From Amphimedon queenslandica (Eukaryota > Porifera > Demospongiae > Haplosclerida > Niphatidae): a stretch of DNA of 38,582 bases. Under the pieces are notes generated by a model, which worked only from the letters and a program-made list of their open reading frames with translations, had not been told where the DNA came from and did no database searches. A program made the position numbers and the translations under genes. The DNA is taken from the NCBI RefSeq assembly GCF_000090795.2, contig NW_003546858.1, positions 1 to 38,582 on the forward strand. The letters are read 5' to 3'. Shown here in pieces: positions 34,901 to 38,582 of this stretch (position 1 is the stretch's first letter; every line of letters starts with the position of its first letter).

Positions 34901-35961
34901 TAATTATTAACAACATCAAAAAATAGAAATAATGGTAGGTCTAATCTTACTTTGTTAGCATTAGTGTGATTAATCTTAGCTTTACCATGCTGCTCAACTG
35001 TTCGCTGCTACATGATAAATAACAAAAATAACAACAATAATCAATAATATTTTTATGCATTTTGCAAAATAATAGAAAAAATTGGACATAGAGTGGAGTA
35101 GTAAAGAGATGAGAAGCATACTAACTCTGATTACAGTGATTAAAAAGAATTCACTTTAACACATTTAGTGCTGTATCATTATAACTTCTTACATTTTTAG
35201 TATTAGCATTGTTATCAGCTCCATCATGCTTCAGTAGCAGTTCAACTATTTGTGTAAACCCTTTCTTACAGGCAATACCAAGTGGTGTATCCTATGAACC
35301 AATACAATAATAATAATGATAATAATAATAATGATGATGATAATAATAATGATGATAATAATGATGTTTACAAATTGACAAGCACTGCAATAGTACATTG
35401 GACCATGTACTACAGTGCACAGATTTGACCCAATTTCTGAGCAACTTAAAAATTGCAAAAAAATTCAATTTTGATTGTCTTTCATAACAAAAATAATATC
35501 AATATAATAAGTATTATGTCTCTTACATGGGAATCATCAGTGGCATTGATATTGGCTCCATGCTTCAATAGCAGTTCAACTACTTTTGTATGTCCTTCCA
35601 TACAAGCCATTACAAGTGGTGTACACTACATAATAATAATGATGATAATGATAATGACGATAATTAAATTTACTATGTCTCATACTTTATCTCTATTTTT
35701 GTGATCAATAGCAGCTCCACCATGCTTCAGTATCAGTTCAACTATCTGTGTATGTCCTGGTTCACTGGCATTACCAAGTGGTGTATTCTAGATAGTAATT
35801 ATTATTATCATCATAACATTGTTACTATGTCAGTTACCTTATTATCATCAGTGACACTGATGTCAGCTCCATGCTTCAGTAGCAATTCAACAACTTGCGG
35901 GTGTCCTTCCATACAGGCCATACCAAGTGGTGTGCGCTAGTAACAGTAATATAATAATAAC

Positions 35962-36009
<48 letters not shown>

Positions 36010-38367
36010 TACATGATATGTCTTATACATACGTCATTCTTATTTTTGTGATTCATATCAGTTACACCACGCTGTAGTAGCAATTTAACAATTTCTGCAT
36101 GTCCTGGTATACTGGCATTACCAAGTGGTGTGTTCTACATAGTAATAATAACAAATAATAATTGAGTCTATCTTCATAGGTTTACAGTAAACATAACAGT
36201 CATAATTGTGTGAAGTTTTGAAGTTGTTTGTAAAATTGCATGGTCAAAATTTAATTTTGTGGTAAATTAGTTGCATCTGTGGGCATCTGCAGGCTTAATA
36301 GCTATTGCAATCTTTTTTCTTTTTTATACTTAACTGTAAACTGTTACTATATCATTGTTGATATAATACTATGTCAGTTAACTACTAGTAACTCTTACCC
36401 TATTATTATCAGTGACATTGACATCAGCTTTATGCTCCAGTAGCAATTGAACTACTTCTGTATGTCCTTCAATACAGGCCACACTAAGTGGTGTACGCTA
36501 ACATTGTAACAATAATAATGATGATGATAATGATAATAATGATAAGTTTTAATGTGGTGAATGTTGAATATGTCTCATACTTCTTGTTTGTTTTTGTGAT
36601 TGATATCAGCCCCACCATGCTTCAGTAGCAGTTCAACAACTTTTGTATGCCCTGGTATACTGGCATTACCAAGTGGTGTATTCTACACAATAATAATAAG
36701 AATAATAATAATAATATCTCAGGCACTCATCCATCTAATGCTATTGTTGTTTGAAAAATATGTCATTTAAAAATAATTAATATAGCTACTAATACTTCTT
36801 TACCCCATTATTGTCAGTGACATCGGTTTTAGCTCCATGCTTCAGTAGTAGGTCAACTATTTGTTCATGTCCTTCTATACAGGTCATACCAAGTGGTGTA
36901 CGCTACATAATAACAATGATATTAATAGTGTTGGTGATCAACAATATCTATTACTTTATGCTTATTAATGTGAGTGATATCAGCTCCATGCTTCAGTAGC
37001 AGTTCAACTACTTGTGTAAATCCTTTTATACAGGCAATACCAAGTGGTGTATCCTACAAGGCAATGATAGTAACTAAATATCATTGATAATTTTTATGTG
37101 TCTTACATTGTCATCATCAGTGAAATTGACATCAGATCCATACTTTAGTAGTAGTTCAATTATTTGCACGTGCCCTTCTATACAGGTCATAACAAGTGGT
37201 GTACGCTACATCAAAACAATGATATTAATAGTGTTTGTGATCAACAATATCTATTACTTTATGCTTATCAGTGACATTGATATCAGCCCCATGCTTCAGT
37301 AGTACTTCAACTATTCCTGTATGTCCTTCCAAACAAGCCATAACAAGTGGTGTACGCTAGATAATAATAATATTAATAGTGTCGTGATCAACAATATCTA
37401 TTACTTTATGCTTGTTAGCATGGGTGATATCGGCTCCGTGCTTCAGTAACAGTTCAACTACTTGTGCAAATCCTTTCATACAGGCAACACCAAGTGGTGT
37501 ATCCTATAAGGTAATGATGGTAACTAAATATGATTAATAATTTTTATGTCTCTTACATTGTCATCATCAGTGACATTGACTTCAGATCCATACTCCAGTA
37601 GTAGTTCAATTATCTGCATGTGTCCTTCTATACAGGTCATAACAAGTGGTGTACGCTACATCAAAACAATAATAAAAATTATAACAATAATAATAGCAAT
37701 AATGATGCGATGGTAATCAACTCCTACTTTGTATTTATTTGTGTGTTTGACATCAGCTCCATGCTTCAGTAGCAGTTCAACTACTTGAGTAAATCCTTTA
37801 ATGCAGGCAACACCAAGTGCTGTATCCTATACATACAGAATAATGATAATGATACAAATATATGAATTATTATCTCTTACGTTGTGACTATCAGTGGCAC
37901 TAAGATTAGCTCCATGCTTCAGTAGCAGTTCAATTATTTCTGTATGTCCTTCTATACAGGTCATTATAAGTGGTGTGCGCTACAGTAATAATAATTAGTA
38001 ATGATGATGATGATGATGATGATTGACAATTACTATGTCCCTTACTTTATATTTATTGACATGATTGACATCAGCTCCACCATGCTCCAGTAATAGTTTA
38101 ACAATTTCTGTGTGTCCACCAATACAGGCAATACCAATCATTGTATCCTACACATTAATGACAACTAATAGTGGTCACTGCCAAAGCAGAGATATATTCC
38201 CTATTTTACTAAGGCCCCAAACTCAAATACATGAATAAGTATAATTGGTAATAGCACTTACATTGTCCTTATCAGTGTGATTGATATCAGCTCCATGCTT
38301 CAGTAACAGTTTAACTATTTCCATATGTCCTGGTATACTGGCATTACCAAGTGGAGTATTCTACATA

Positions 38368-38437
<70 letters not shown>

Positions 38438-38582
38438 TTACTATTGTATCATAAAAATGACTACTAAACAATTAGTAATAATTCCTCTTACTTGATTGAT
38501 ATCAATGGCATTGATATCAGCTCCGTGGTTCAGTAGTAGTTTCACAATTTCTGTATGTCCTTCTATACAGGCAACACCAAGT
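31901..38582 (-). CDS. TRPA-like ankyrin-repeat cation channel, 5' end missing
   Basis: Ankyrin part, 22 exons at: >38582-38492, 38360-38262, 38147-38046, 37979-37881, 37826-37728, 37655-37557, 37503-37405, 37356-37258, 37205-37107, 37053-36955, 36902-36804, 36682-36581, 36497-36399, 36134-36033, 35936-35838, 35787-35686, 35625-35527, 35291-35193, 35007-34951, 34873-34772, 34711-34613, 34555-34417. Then 34349-33861, 33686-33632, 33577-33403, 33354-33304, 33239-32808, 32761-32570, 32514-32446, 32378-32184, 32119-31901. Each repeat follows the pattern [19 protein letters not shown] Ser/Asp-rich linker precedes six hydrophobic helices (S1 in 33577-33403, S2-S5 in 33239-32808, pore and S6 in 32761-32570). 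The TRPA hallmarks are the pre-S1 HPL...KKW segment, [16 protein letters not shown] in S4, GEYD in the pore and [18 protein letters not shown] after S6. The tail is a short coiled coil ending in glycine and glutamine. It is probably a plasma-membrane sensory cation channel. Confidence 0.88.
35955..36007 (+). repeat. (ATA)n microsatellite
   Basis: About 16 near-perfect ATA units lie in an intron of the TRPA-like gene. Most introns between its ankyrin exons carry shorter runs of ATA, ATG or ATT. Confidence 0.85.
36804..37655 (-). repeat. 450-bp tandem duplication of three ankyrin exons
   Basis: The exon trio 36804-37205 with its introns is repeated at 37258-37655, with a constant offset of 450-454 bases. 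Even intron stretches match, for example GTGATCAACAATATCTATTA before both 36955 and 37405, so the copying is recent compared with the other repeats. Confidence 0.8.
38369..38437 (+). repeat. (TAA)n microsatellite
   Basis: About 22 uninterrupted TAA units occupy most of the short intron between the two most 5' ankyrin exons in the window. Confidence 0.9.

Noticed and set aside
35246..37302. Plus-strand and alternative ORFs across the ankyrin exons
   Set aside because: They are antisense or intron-spanning shadows of the TRPA-like exons.
34417..38582. Ankyrin exon array taken as a CRISPR or satellite array
   Set aside because: The regular 99-102-base units are open in phase 0, flanked by splice sites, encode ankyrin consensus and join a channel domain.

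Overview
The window looks like demosponge nuclear DNA, most likely Amphimedon or a close relative. This is inferred from compact intron-rich animal genes, AT-rich introns full of ACATGT/GTACAT repeats, many short inverted-repeat transposons, and divergent death-fold genes. There is one 10-base assembly gap (20382-20391). No rRNA, tRNA, CRISPR or bacterial-type operon was seen.

Layout, left to right. (1) 149-1549, + strand: the 3' end of an ankyrin-repeat plus PH-like gene. (2) 1910-4698, - strand: a ten-exon gene whose 739-residue product carries two Death plus CARD-like modules. (3) 4953-12584, + strand: a complete 21-exon CCDC93 gene of 634 codons, head-to-head with gene 2. CCDC93 is a core subunit of the CCC/Commander endosomal recycling complex. 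(4) 13292-14656 (-) and 15449-16486 (+): two head-to-head single-exon genes for coiled-coil proteins with a central hydrophobic stretch, an architecture that resembles alpha-helical pore-forming proteins. (5) 16487-19170: no well-supported gene, only repeats and one weak 58-codon ORF. (6) 19171-26326, + strand: a second CCDC93 copy that lacks exons 1-5 and has a broken exon 7, although exons 8-21 are intact and differ from copy 1 almost only at synonymous positions. (7) 26828-30443, - strand: a four-exon, 862-residue P-loop NTPase with a ROCO/COR-like layout and a helical tail. (8) 31901-38582, - strand, 5' end outside the window: a TRPA-like cation channel with more than 20 ankyrin repeats, nearly every repeat on its own 99- or 102-base exon.

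Exon models were built by hand from GT/AG sites, and intron phases were checked at each junction. They fit throughout genes 2, 3 and 7, and in gene 8 except at one junction just before the pore exon. Mobile elements are frequent. Because the two CCDC93 copies act as filled and empty sites for each other, several insertions can be delimited exactly: 8425-8990 with a 7-bp target duplication, 9757-9956 with TA, and 21421-21675 with 8 bp inside an exon.

How the genes might work together is inference only. A Death/CARD-like adaptor, a ROCO-like NTPase and a pair of pore-former-like proteins within 30 kb are the parts expected of an innate-immune or cell-death locus. The CCDC93 and TRPA-like genes are probably unrelated to that.
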